Source: Mucilaginibacter sp. | GTDB taxonomy: Bacteria; Bacteroidota; Bacteroidia; Sphingobacteriales; Sphingobacteriaceae | Reading direction: 5' to 3' | NCBI GenBank assembly: GCA_025934475.1 | Contig: JAICXZ010000015.1 | Location: forward strand, 1-14,622 | Length of the DNA: 14,622 nt | Part shown: positions 8,034 to 14,479 of the stretch, piece after piece | Position numbering within the stretch: position 1 is the first letter of the stretch | How the letters are laid out: every line of letters starts with the position of its first letter | Program-made: the position numbers and the translations under genes | The notes under the pieces: generated by a model | What the model saw: the letters and a program-made list of their open reading frames with translations, nothing else | Told to the model about the DNA's origin: nothing | Database searches by the model: none

Positions 8034-9320
8034 ATGGAATCAAAACCTGTATTTGTCGACAGGCGTAATGTTGTGGTGTTTGTTTTTGTGGTGTCGCTTT
8101 TCATGCTTTGGGGTATCGCGATTACTATGGGCGATGTTTTGAATAAGCATTTTCAGAACGTCCTTCATATTTCCAAGTCGTCATCCGGACTGATCCAACT
8201 CTCTATTTTCGGAGCCTACGCAGTGATGGGTATTCCGGCGGGCTTATTCATGCGCCGGTTTGGTTATAAATACGGCGTCATTATGGGCCTGTTTTTATAT
8301 GCCTTTGGCGCATTTTTATTTATACCGGCGTCCAATATGGCGTCGTTCCCTTTTTTCCGGATAGCGCTTTTCATTCTGGCGTGCGGACTCGCTACGCTTG
8401 AAGCAGTTGCTCACCCTTTTGTTGCTGCGCTAGGCGATGAACGTTCCAGCGACCAGCGCATGAATTTTGCCCAGGCTTTTAATAGCCTTGGCGGTGTAAT
8501 TGGGCCGCTTATCGGAAGCTATTTCTTTTTCTCGGGGAATCAAGGACAATCATCCGACCTGGTCGCGGTAAAACAGCTGTATCTGGCAATTGGCATTATT
8601 ATAGCAGCAATTGCCGTGGCGTTTTCGTTTCTGAAAGTCAACATCAGTTGCCATACCGAGGCAATTTCTGTTGATGGTTATGCCGTGGCCGAAGCCAATC
8701 CTATCAAAAAGAAACTGATCCATCAAAAGCACTTCGTTTTTGCGGTGATTGCTCAATTATTTAACGTAGCTGCGCAAGGAGGTACATGGGCGTATTTTAT
8801 CAATTATGGTCACGAGGTAATGCACCTTTCTGATAGAAGTGCAGCACACTTTTTTTCTTTGAGCATATTTTTGATGATGATCGGCAGATTTGCCGGGACC
8901 TTCCTGATGCGCTATGTCAAACCCAATCTACTGCTTTCAATTTTTGCATCGGCCAACATGGTTATGTGCGTCATTGTTGCCCAGGCTCAGGGATGGACAT
9001 CGTTTACCGCCCTTATCCTGATCAATTTCTTTTTTAGCATCATGTTCCCAACTATTTTTAGCCTGGGGATAAAGGATCTGGGTAAGGATAAGCAGCAGGC
9101 ATCGTCATTCATCGTCATGGGTGTAGTAGGCGGCGCAATTTTCCCGCCGTTGATGGGATTGATTGCCAATAGCAGCGTATCAAACGCATACTATTTGCCC
9201 ATTATATGCTATGCTGTGATATGTGCTTTCGGTTTAAGCTATAACTATCTTAAGCCCAATAATCTGATGACTCGTACAACTTCTGAAAACAAATCATATA
9301 TTCGTTTACCCCAAGACTAA
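8034..9320 (+). CDS. FHS-family sugar:H+ symporter (FucP/GluP-like major facilitator)
   Basis: Inner-membrane importer of 428 aa with about 12 hydrophobic segments, of the fucose-galactose-glucose:H+ symporter family. Diagnostic stretches: LWGIAITMGDVLNKHF (25-40), YAVMGIPAGLFMRRFGYKYG (62-81), FGAFLFIPAS (91-100), LATLEAVAHPF (119-129) and NFAQAFNSLGGVIGPLIG (144-161). D34 and E123 match by spacing the proton/sugar residues D46 and E135 of E. coli FucP, and N150 matches N162. The Asn of the family's ANP motif is replaced by H127. Next to a GH92 gene, the natural cargo is mannose, but this is inferred from context. The ATG at 8034 is preceded by the operator at 8013-8024. The lacI start lies 6 bp after the stop codon, so the two genes form one unit. 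Confidence 0.92.
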   Translation: MESKPVFVDRRNVVVFVFVVSLFMLWGIAITMGDVLNKHFQNVLHISKSSSGLIQLSIFGAYAVMGIPAGLFMRRFGYKYGVIMGLFLYAFGAFLFIPASNMASFPFFRIALFILACGLATLEAVAHPFVAALGDERSSDQRMNFAQAFNSLGGVIGPLIGSYFFFSGNQGQSSDLVAVKQLYLAIGIIIAAIAVAFSFLKVNISCHTEAISVDGYAVAEANPIKKKLIHQKHFVFAVIAQLFNVAAQGGTWAYFINYGHEVMHLSDRSAAHFFSLSIFLMMIGRFAGTFLMRYVKPNLLLSIFASANMVMCVIVAQAQGWTSFTALILINFFFSIMFPTIFSLGIKDLGKDKQQASSFIVMGVVGGAIFPPLMGLIANSSVSNAYYLPIICYAVICAFGLSYNYLKPNNLMTRTTSENKSYIRLPQD

Positions 9321-9326
9321 GCCCAG

Positions 9327-10367
9327 GTGAAGAAAAAATTATCCATAGTAGACATTGCCAATCAGCTGAATATTTCAAAAACAACTGTATCGTTCATCCT
9401 TAATGGTTTAGCCAAAGAAAAAAGGATCAGCGACGAAGTTGTCGAGCGAGTGTTGAAGTTTGTTAAAGAGGTTGAATATAAACCAAACTCGCTGGCAAAA
9501 AGCTTGCGTACTGGTAAATCGAATACTATCGGACTGATGGTTGAGGATATATCTAACCATTTCTTTGCCAACATAGCGCGGTTGATAGAGGATAAGGCGT
9601 ATGAGAACGGTTTCAAACTAACCTATTGCAGTACGGATAATAAGACTGACAAAACCCGCGAGATGATTGCCATGTTCCGCGATCGCCGCGTCGATGGCTA
9701 TATCATTGCCCCTCCTGAGGGAATTGAAGAAGACATAGCGCAGCTGATCAGCGAAGGTTTTCCGGTGGTCTTGTTTGACCGCTATCTCACCAATATTACA
9801 ACTGATTACGTGGTGGTCGACAATTTTTTTGCCACCTACAACGCTACCAAGCACCTGATCAACCAGGGCGGCTTCAGAAATATCGGCTTCGTTAATTTTA
9901 CATCGAATCAAACTCAATTGCAGCAGCGCATGCAGGGATACAAGATGGCGATGAACGAACACAATCTTAAAACTTATATCAAAGAGATTGTTTATCACCC
10001 CGACCAGGAGCTGATCACAAAACCAATCAATGCTTTTTTGAAAAAACACGATTTCCTCGACGCGGTGCTGTTTGGCACCAACCATTTAGGCGCATGTGGG
10101 CTACGTGTAATAAAGGAACTCGGACTGACTATACCCGACGACATCGCAGTTGTATCTTTCGACGACTACGAGTTGTTCCAAATGTATAATCCGCCGATAA
10201 CAGCTATTGCACAGCCTATTGACAAAATCGCGGACAAGATCATATCTATCATGGTTCAGCGGCTTACCCAAAACTCTTCGGATAAAGCCGAAACGGAAAC
10301 TGTGATGATGCCAACCGAATTATTTGTACGGGAATCCTCAATAAAAAAACTAACAATGGCGGGCTAA
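9327..10367 (+). CDS. LacI-family transcriptional regulator of the local sugar genes
   Basis: 346 aa, full length for LacI/GalR. The N-terminal helix-turn-helix is at about 5-27 (SIVDIANQLNISKTTVSFILNG) and the hinge helix at 51-65 (YKPNSLAKSLRTGKS, with the minor-groove Leu60). It is followed by a periplasmic-binding-protein-like effector domain (IGLMVEDISNHFFANI, VVLFDRYL at 147-154, VVSFDDYELF at 275-284, and the ITAIAQP repeat). D151-R152 and D279-D280 are the usual pocket acids/bases. The start is GTG at 9327: an in-frame stop (the symporter TAA at 9318-9320) closes the frame just upstream and no ATG is available. The 6-bp gap suggests translational coupling to the symporter. It is the obvious ligand of the TAAA[A/T]CG[A/T]TTTA sites around it. 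Whether it represses or activates, and its inducer (mannose or a mannoside?), are inferred. It converges on the esterase gene with an 11-bp gap and no visible terminator. Confidence 0.95.
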   Translation: MKKKLSIVDIANQLNISKTTVSFILNGLAKEKRISDEVVERVLKFVKEVEYKPNSLAKSLRTGKSNTIGLMVEDISNHFFANIARLIEDKAYENGFKLTYCSTDNKTDKTREMIAMFRDRRVDGYIIAPPEGIEEDIAQLISEGFPVVLFDRYLTNITTDYVVVDNFFATYNATKHLINQGGFRNIGFVNFTSNQTQLQQRMQGYKMAMNEHNLKTYIKEIVYHPDQELITKPINAFLKKHDFLDAVLFGTNHLGACGLRVIKELGLTIPDDIAVVSFDDYELFQMYNPPITAIAQPIDKIADKIISIMVQRLTQNSSDKAETETVMMPTELFVRESSIKKLTMAG

Positions 10368-10378
10368 GTTATATCACC

Positions 10379-11659
10379 CTATTTTCCTGATAACGTTTTG
10401 TTTATAGCTGCTTCTGCTAAAGGCTCGAGTATTTTGTAGCCAGCCAGGTTTGGATGAACTCCGTCGATTGCCAGGTCCTTTTTAAAGCCCCGCTTGTCAT
10501 CAACTACTACTGAATAATAATCGACGTAGGTCAATTTATTCTTATCAGCGTAGCTTTTCAGCATGGCGTTTAATTTAATGATCGAAGGCACCGGATCTAT
10601 ACCCGGATGCCATGGAAAGCCAATCGCAGGCAACACCGAACAGAAAATTACTTTGATGTCATTCGCTTTAGCGATTTCGGCCATAGAAATGATATTGCCC
10701 GCAACATTCTCTATTTTCGACGGACCTGTGTTCCCGGCTATGTCATTAATACCTGCAAGTATGATAACCACGTGCGGGTGCAGGTTTACCACATCCTCGC
10801 GGAAGCGTACCAGCATTTGTGGTGTGGTTTGTCCGCCAATGCCACGGTTTATATAGCCATGAGTTTGGAAAAATTCCGGGTCCTTATTGATCCAACCTTC
10901 TGTGATCGAATTTCCCAGGAAAACAACCCGTTTTTCATCCTTGGCAGGTGCGGATACTTTTTCATTATCGTCTTCATAGCGCTTCAACCAGGCCCAGTCG
11001 TTGTGTAACCGGTCATCTATCACCTTCATGAAATTTGCCCAGTCTCGCTGCCTCCTTTGCGTTTCGGTTTTCTCGTTGCTGATGGGTTTCAGGAAACCGA
11101 GCCCAGCCATCCAATTGATAAGTTCTATATTCTGAAGGCTATCTGCAACCGGTTGCCGATGCAGGTGTAAATCTGCTTTTCCGCCCTTTTTGATCCAACT
11201 GGAATAAAAATGGATGGTACTTTGAGTGTTGTTGCCGTTTTGATCAATAAATAAAGGCGTAGTTAAGGCAATCTTCAGCTTCGATAACGTCCCTGGATTG
11301 ATCATGCTAATAAATGCCGCTGAGTCGATTGCCATAGGCGGCAAAGTAGTCTCACCAAACGCTATTATGCCTATTTGGGGGCTAACGACTTTATGTGCAA
11401 TCACACTAGTACGCAACTTTTGAAATAAATCGTGTACATCTGTACCATTGCCTGCTTTTGCAGCAAGTATGCCTTTTTTGTTTAACGTGCTTATTAATCT
11501 ATCGGCGTTTGCACCATCCCGGGCGTAAACGATTACCGAAGTGGAAGTGGGTTGTATGGTTGAATCAGCCGGGAAGAAAGTAGATGTTTTTTGCTGTGCT
11601 TGAACGCATGTAAATGATAACATCAGGGCAACTAATGGGAGTAGATTTTTAGTAGGCAT
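10379..11659 (-). CDS. Secreted SGNH/GDSL esterase with degenerate alpha/beta-hydrolase N-domain
   Basis: 426 aa with a Sec signal peptide (about 1-22, ending CVQAQ). The C-terminal domain (about 240-420) is an SGNH hydrolase with all four blocks: FLGNSITEGW (Ser251), NRGIGGQTTPQML (Gly275), LAGINDIAGN (Asn305) and AIDGVHPNLAGY (Asp399, His402). Such enzymes remove acetyl or other acyl groups from carbohydrates. The N-terminal part (about 40-190) follows the order of polysaccharide-esterase alpha/beta-hydrolases: SVIVYARDG, a KKGILAAK strand, PQIGIIAFGETT where the nucleophile elbow GFSAGG is expected, and IHFYSSWIKKGGKADLHLH before a final INWMAGLGFL. The nucleophile serine and the Asp/His are missing, and the domain is shortened to about 150 aa. 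It is likely non-catalytic, perhaps a scaffold or binding module. The gene is driven from the operator region at 11714-11742 and is the only gene in its unit. Confidence 0.9.
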   Translation of the reverse strand: MPTKNLLPLVALMLSFTCVQAQQKTSTFFPADSTIQPTSTSVIVYARDGANADRLISTLNKKGILAAKAGNGTDVHDLFQKLRTSVIAHKVVSPQIGIIAFGETTLPPMAIDSAAFISMINPGTLSKLKIALTTPLFIDQNGNNTQSTIHFYSSWIKKGGKADLHLHRQPVADSLQNIELINWMAGLGFLKPISNEKTETQRRQRDWANFMKVIDDRLHNDWAWLKRYEDDNEKVSAPAKDEKRVVFLGNSITEGWINKDPEFFQTHGYINRGIGGQTTPQMLVRFREDVVNLHPHVVIILAGINDIAGNTGPSKIENVAGNIISMAEIAKANDIKVIFCSVLPAIGFPWHPGIDPVPSIIKLNAMLKSYADKNKLTYVDYYSVVVDDKRGFKKDLAIDGVHPNLAGYKILEPLAEAAINKTLSGK

Positions 11660-11713
11660 TTTTGTAAGAATTGGTTAAACCGGCGGTGCCGGCACAATGC
11701 AAATATTAGAAAA

Positions 11714-11742
11714 GGAAATTATTTAATAAAACGATTTAGCAA
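11714..11742 (-). promoter_or_regulatory. Candidate promoter of the SGNH esterase gene
   Basis: On the minus strand TTG (11742-11740) is followed, after 18 bp, by TAATTTCC (11721-11714), which keeps TAnnTT of the TAnnTTTG element. TTG, the C after it, the operator and the 18-bp spacing are arranged exactly as at the GH92 promoter. A second -7-like octamer, AATATTTG, lies at 11707-11700 but has no TTG at the right distance. Confidence 0.5.
11727..11738. promoter_or_regulatory. LacI-type operator, copy 3 (SGNH esterase promoter)
   Basis: TAAAACGATTTA on the plus strand, so read toward the esterase gene it is TTGC-TAAATCGTTTTA, identical to the GH92 copy including the four preceding bases. It sits 67 bp upstream of the esterase ATG, between candidate -33 and -7 elements. 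Confidence 0.75.
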
Positions 11743-11767
11743 ATTGTTTTTGATCGGTATTGCCAAC

Positions 11768-11800
11768 AAAAAAAGCAACCAGGTGTTACGGTTGCTTTTT
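11768..11800 (-). terminator. Rho-independent terminator after the lectin-propeller gene
   Basis: On the minus strand GCAACC (11795-11790) pairs with GGTTGC (11780-11775) across a 9-nt loop, followed by seven T (11774-11768). A-T pairing lengthens the stem, and the plus strand has a shorter T run (11796-11800), so it may act both ways. It starts 25 bp after the stop codon of the lectin-propeller gene and shields the esterase promoter from that transcript. Confidence 0.85.
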
Positions 11801-11824
11801 ATAAGGAGTTTTTAAATCTAACTG

Positions 11825-13546
11825 TTATAATCCGATCAATGAATAAGGAATTCTCACGGCCTTGATCTGGTAAGCGTTAGGGTCCTGGTTGTTGTTGAAA
11901 CAGGTTTGAGTAGAGCAACTGCCCCCGCTGGCATTATAATTCAGGCAATAGGTGATCAGCAATTCATTATGAGCGTTATTGAACTCAGGATGGATGGCCG
12001 GAGTATAATACTTAGCGAGGTGACCATTATACCAGTCGTTAATTGTAAACACTTTTTGCGGCGCCGTAAATGGTCCAAATGGACTAGTGGCCGTTGAAAT
12101 GTAGACGTTGTGGGAGGATGGATCGCAGAAATAGCCAAGGTCGAGCTGGATCATAACGTACTTGCCGTTGGCATATGCGATCATTACATTTTGTTGGGTT
12201 GATGTACCCGAACCAATGGTTAATTGCCCTGACAATGAACTGGTTGTATCCGGGGTTGATGCCCAGCTATGGCCTCTCCAATATGACCATGACGATGGAT
12301 TGCTCGTTGGATATCGCGCCAGGAATATGGACTCTGCGTTAAAATAGGTGCTTTCGGCTCCATAAACATAGACGGTATCACCGGCCGGTTTTTTGATCAT
12401 GCCTACAGAATATCCAATTTTGGTTTGACCTGACATGCCATTAGGCGTCAGTCTGGTAACTCCACCCCATGCAGTACTGCCAGTGCTTTCGGCTACCTGG
12501 TTTAACACCTGGTTAGCCGGTGTAGACCCATTAGCAGATTCATAAGTATAGAGGAGCACATTGCTGCCTATTTCAACTCCTACGCCGGGCCAACTGTAGG
12601 TGCTACTATGATCTCCCGGACTTTTAACAATTTCCAACTCGTTGATGCCGGTGCCAGCATTACTTGTTGTTGTGATATTTGGCGTAGAAGTGGCGGTCCA
12701 ATTGGAATTATTCGGCTGTAGAAGGCCCGAATTGTGGTAAGAGAAAAATTGGCAGTAAAGATAGCCGTTGCTTTGCAGCTGACTGGATGCATAGGCATCT
12801 TCGGTGATCCATAATATTTTTCCGTTGTTAGCTCCATTGGTCAGCGGAACACTTTTGCCTTCGTCAAAAGCCACGGTAGTGTTTGTTGTGTTGGGGCGGT
12901 GAAAGAAAGTAACCACAGCGTCATCGCGATAGGCCTCGTTTGTAATGCTCGAAAGGCTCCAGTACTGGTTCGTGGTGCTGGTAAGCGTTTCCTCGGTTAT
13001 CGGGGCGCCGTCGGCTGTGGAGTTAGCATGATCGGTTAAAACCAACCCATTTGCATTCTGAATATAATAATAAGTCTGTCCACTCACTTGGTGCAGATAC
13101 CATATCTGGCTTGGAAAGCCGTTTGAATGGTCTTGCCACAATTGAGTGCCCGAGGTGCCATTTGGCGCTTCAAGGTACATGCCGCTGGCCGCATTCAGAA
13201 TCTTGAAAGGAGTGCTGGAGGTAATGGTTCCCGTGTTTTGTTGAATAAGATACCATTTCTGGTTTGCCGACACAGAAACTCCTGTATTAAAGTTTGTGTA
13301 TTGCTGAACATTGGCAGGATTGTTCTGAGCCTTTAAGAGGGTAGAGTCGCCCCGGACTTCAAGAACCTTACTGCTGAATACATTCGAAAACTGGAAACAT
13401 CCATAAGCAGAAGGCGGGGAACCCGCGAGGGTGCTCCCATGAGGTGTTGTTGTAGTTTTCTTTGAACTGTTTAAGATTTCGTTTTTCTTGCATCCTGCTG
13501 CTATCACCAGCAGCGCTGCCAAACAAGGTAGTAACGGTCTTTTCAT
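11825..13546 (-). CDS. Lipoprotein with ricin-type lectin domain and DUF4185/DUF5005-like propeller
   Basis: 573 aa. The signal peptide ends in IAAGC with Cys19 as the lipidated residue. The next residues KKNE are charged and resemble the lipoprotein-export signals of Bacteroidota, which would place it on the cell surface (inference). A low-complexity Ser/Thr linker (27-45) leads to a ricin-B-like beta-trefoil (about 48-200) with its three QxW repeats: QKW 96-98, QIW 147-149, QYW 194-196. The C-terminal part is a propeller: LWITEDAY (245-252), SYHNSGLL (269-276), YVYGAEST (393-400), IFLARY (407-412), WSYWRGHSW (420-428), SPFGPF (488-493), AIHPEF...ELLITYCLN (517-536) and IKAVRIPYS (561-569). 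These match, in order, segments of the lipoprotein at 4362-5555. Likely role: bind, and perhaps cleave, a polysaccharide outside the cell. Substrate is unknown. The 224-bp region upstream carries a tandem repeat and an operator. Confidence 0.85.
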   Translation of the reverse strand: MKRPLLPCLAALLVIAAGCKKNEILNSSKKTTTTPHGSTLAGSPPSAYGCFQFSNVFSSKVLEVRGDSTLLKAQNNPANVQQYTNFNTGVSVSANQKWYLIQQNTGTITSSTPFKILNAASGMYLEAPNGTSGTQLWQDHSNGFPSQIWYLHQVSGQTYYYIQNANGLVLTDHANSTADGAPITEETLTSTTNQYWSLSSITNEAYRDDAVVTFFHRPNTTNTTVAFDEGKSVPLTNGANNGKILWITEDAYASSQLQSNGYLYCQFFSYHNSGLLQPNNSNWTATSTPNITTTSNAGTGINELEIVKSPGDHSSTYSWPGVGVEIGSNVLLYTYESANGSTPANQVLNQVAESTGSTAWGGVTRLTPNGMSGQTKIGYSVGMIKKPAGDTVYVYGAESTYFNAESIFLARYPTSNPSSWSYWRGHSWASTPDTTSSLSGQLTIGSGTSTQQNVMIAYANGKYVMIQLDLGYFCDPSSHNVYISTATSPFGPFTAPQKVFTINDWYNGHLAKYYTPAIHPEFNNAHNELLITYCLNYNASGGSCSTQTCFNNNQDPNAYQIKAVRIPYSLIGL

Positions 13547-13611
13547 TTTCTAAAAAATTGTAGGGTTAATAATTGGTATGACCGGCTAAAGGATTGATCC
13601 GGCTGTTTGTC

Positions 13612-13624
13612 TTTACAAAGTAAA
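13612..13624. promoter_or_regulatory. Possible -7 region of the lectin-propeller gene within a small palindrome
   Basis: TTTAC-AAA-GTAAA is a perfect 5-bp inverted repeat. Read on the minus strand it includes TTACTTTG (13623-13616), one base away from TAnnTTTG. No TTG lies 17-23 bp further upstream, which would suit an activator-dependent promoter. Transcription would start near 13609, about 60 nt before the start codon. Confidence 0.35.
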
Positions 13625-13645
13625 CCAGGAATGAGTCTTTGCAGG

Positions 13646-13687
13646 GAAACCGTTTAAGCCTTTAATGAAACCATTTGAGCCTTTATA
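13646..13687. repeat. Tandem direct repeat with 21-bp period, candidate AraC-type binding site
   Basis: GAAACCGTTTAAGCCTTTA (from 13646) is followed exactly 21 bp later by GAAACCATTTGAGCCTTTA (from 13667), with 17 of 19 bases identical. A 21-bp period puts both copies on the same DNA face, as for the paired half-sites of AraC at araI1/araI2. Relative to the candidate minus-strand promoter at 13616-13623 the repeats would lie at about -37 to -78, where class II activators of this family bind. Confidence 0.55.
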
Positions 13688-13706
13688 ATATTAGTTTTAA
13701 ATTATT

Positions 13707-13718
13707 TAAATCGTTTTA
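13707..13718. promoter_or_regulatory. LacI-type operator, copy 4 (between lectin-propeller and AraC genes)
   Basis: TAAATCGTTTTA on the plus strand. On the minus strand it reads TTGC-TAAAACGATTTA, so the TTGC prefix points toward the lectin-propeller gene as in copies 1 and 3. It lies 52 bp before the AraC-type start and 160 bp before the lectin-propeller start, so either gene or both may be controlled. Confidence 0.7.
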
Positions 13719-13738
13719 GCAAAATTTTTCTATTTTGC
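13719..13738. repeat. Perfect inverted repeat next to operator copy 4
   Basis: GCAAAAT (13719-13725) and ATTTTGC (13732-13738) are perfect reverse complements across 6 bp and directly abut the operator. The right arm overlaps TATTTTGC (13731-13738), a possible -7 element for the AraC-type gene. This could be a second regulator site, such as an autoregulatory one. Confidence 0.4.
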
Positions 13739-13770
13739 ATTAGAAAGCTTATTCAACCAATTAAACTTTT

Positions 13771-14424
13771 ATGAGCAGGACTTATTGGCTATCCTCCTCC
13801 CTGGACGATAGCCGGCTCAATGACAACGACGCTGCCAAAACACTGCAGTATGTGAGTGAGGAAATTGAAAGCGTGATGAGAGTGTTGGAAACCGTCGAGT
13901 TCAGCACGGAGCCGCAAATACTTCAGGGTGCTATTGCAAAGATCATCCGCGGAATTGGAGGTATTCAAACCGCCATCACAATCCGTTCTAGTCCTATCGA
14001 CCTTATTAAAAGGCCCGGGAATAACGATCAGACTGCTTTTGTCGTTTTTGCCGGCATTAATCATCCTTCCGCGGAACGGCCTATATCTGAAAGTAATGAA
14101 TGCTTTCTCCGGAGTCTAAAGATCACCATAATGCAGAATTTGACAAATACCGAACTGGACGTGGATCAACTGAGTAGCCTCATGAACATGAGCAGGAGAA
14201 ATCTTTTCAGGCGGATCAAATTATCTACAGGCCTTAGTCCGGCAGAACTCATTAATGAGATTCGGCTCCGAACGGCGAGGGCGTTGTTGCTGGATGCAGA
14301 TTTGAAAATGTATGAAATCGCCGAGAGGGTTGGATTCAAATCGAGAATTGTTTTTACACGAAACTTCACCCGGCGATATGGAATATCGCCCACCGAATTT
14401 CTAAGAAATTATAAGCAACAATAA
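13771..14424 (+). CDS. Short AraC-family transcriptional regulator
   Basis: 217 aa. The C-terminal ~100 residues are an AraC-type double helix-turn-helix: the first HTH lies at about 129-150 (VDQLSSLMNMSRRNLFRRIK), the linker carries TGLSPAELINEIRLRTARALLL, and the second HTH is at about 180-201 (YEIAERVGFKSRIVFTRNFTRRYG), ending ISPTEFLRNY. This type resembles the output domain of hybrid two-component regulators. The N-terminal half (1-115) shows no receiver, cupin or membrane segment that I recognise. It has a helical stretch (EEIESVMRVLETVEF) and could be a small, divergent sensing or dimerising domain. The ATG at 13771 is the first start after an in-frame TAA at 13762. The gene is divergent from the lectin-propeller gene and may act on the 21-bp tandem repeat between them. 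Confidence 0.88.
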   Translation: MSRTYWLSSSLDDSRLNDNDAAKTLQYVSEEIESVMRVLETVEFSTEPQILQGAIAKIIRGIGGIQTAITIRSSPIDLIKRPGNNDQTAFVVFAGINHPSAERPISESNECFLRSLKITIMQNLTNTELDVDQLSSLMNMSRRNLFRRIKLSTGLSPAELINEIRLRTARALLLDADLKMYEIAERVGFKSRIVFTRNFTRRYGISPTEFLRNYKQQ

Positions 14425-14479
14425 AGATTTACTAATTTCTGTTAGTGTCAGTGGATAAAGTCAGATATTGTAATTGCAT

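Noticed and set aside
9299..9312. Possible operator just before lacI (TATATTCGTTTA)
   Set aside because: It has a CG and a TTTA arm, but the left arm does not mirror it and it falls in the symporter's last codons.
9618..10085. 155-codon minus-strand frame inside lacI
   Set aside because: It lies fully within the effector domain of an intact LacI-family protein and has no domain of its own.
10563..11008. Plus-strand open frames inside the SGNH esterase gene
   Set aside because: The minus-strand protein shows all four SGNH blocks across this stretch; the plus-strand frames show no motif.
14431..14446. Hairpin ACTAA/TTAGT between the two AraC-type genes as a terminator
   Set aside because: The stem is only 5 bp, A-T rich, and no T run follows on either strand.
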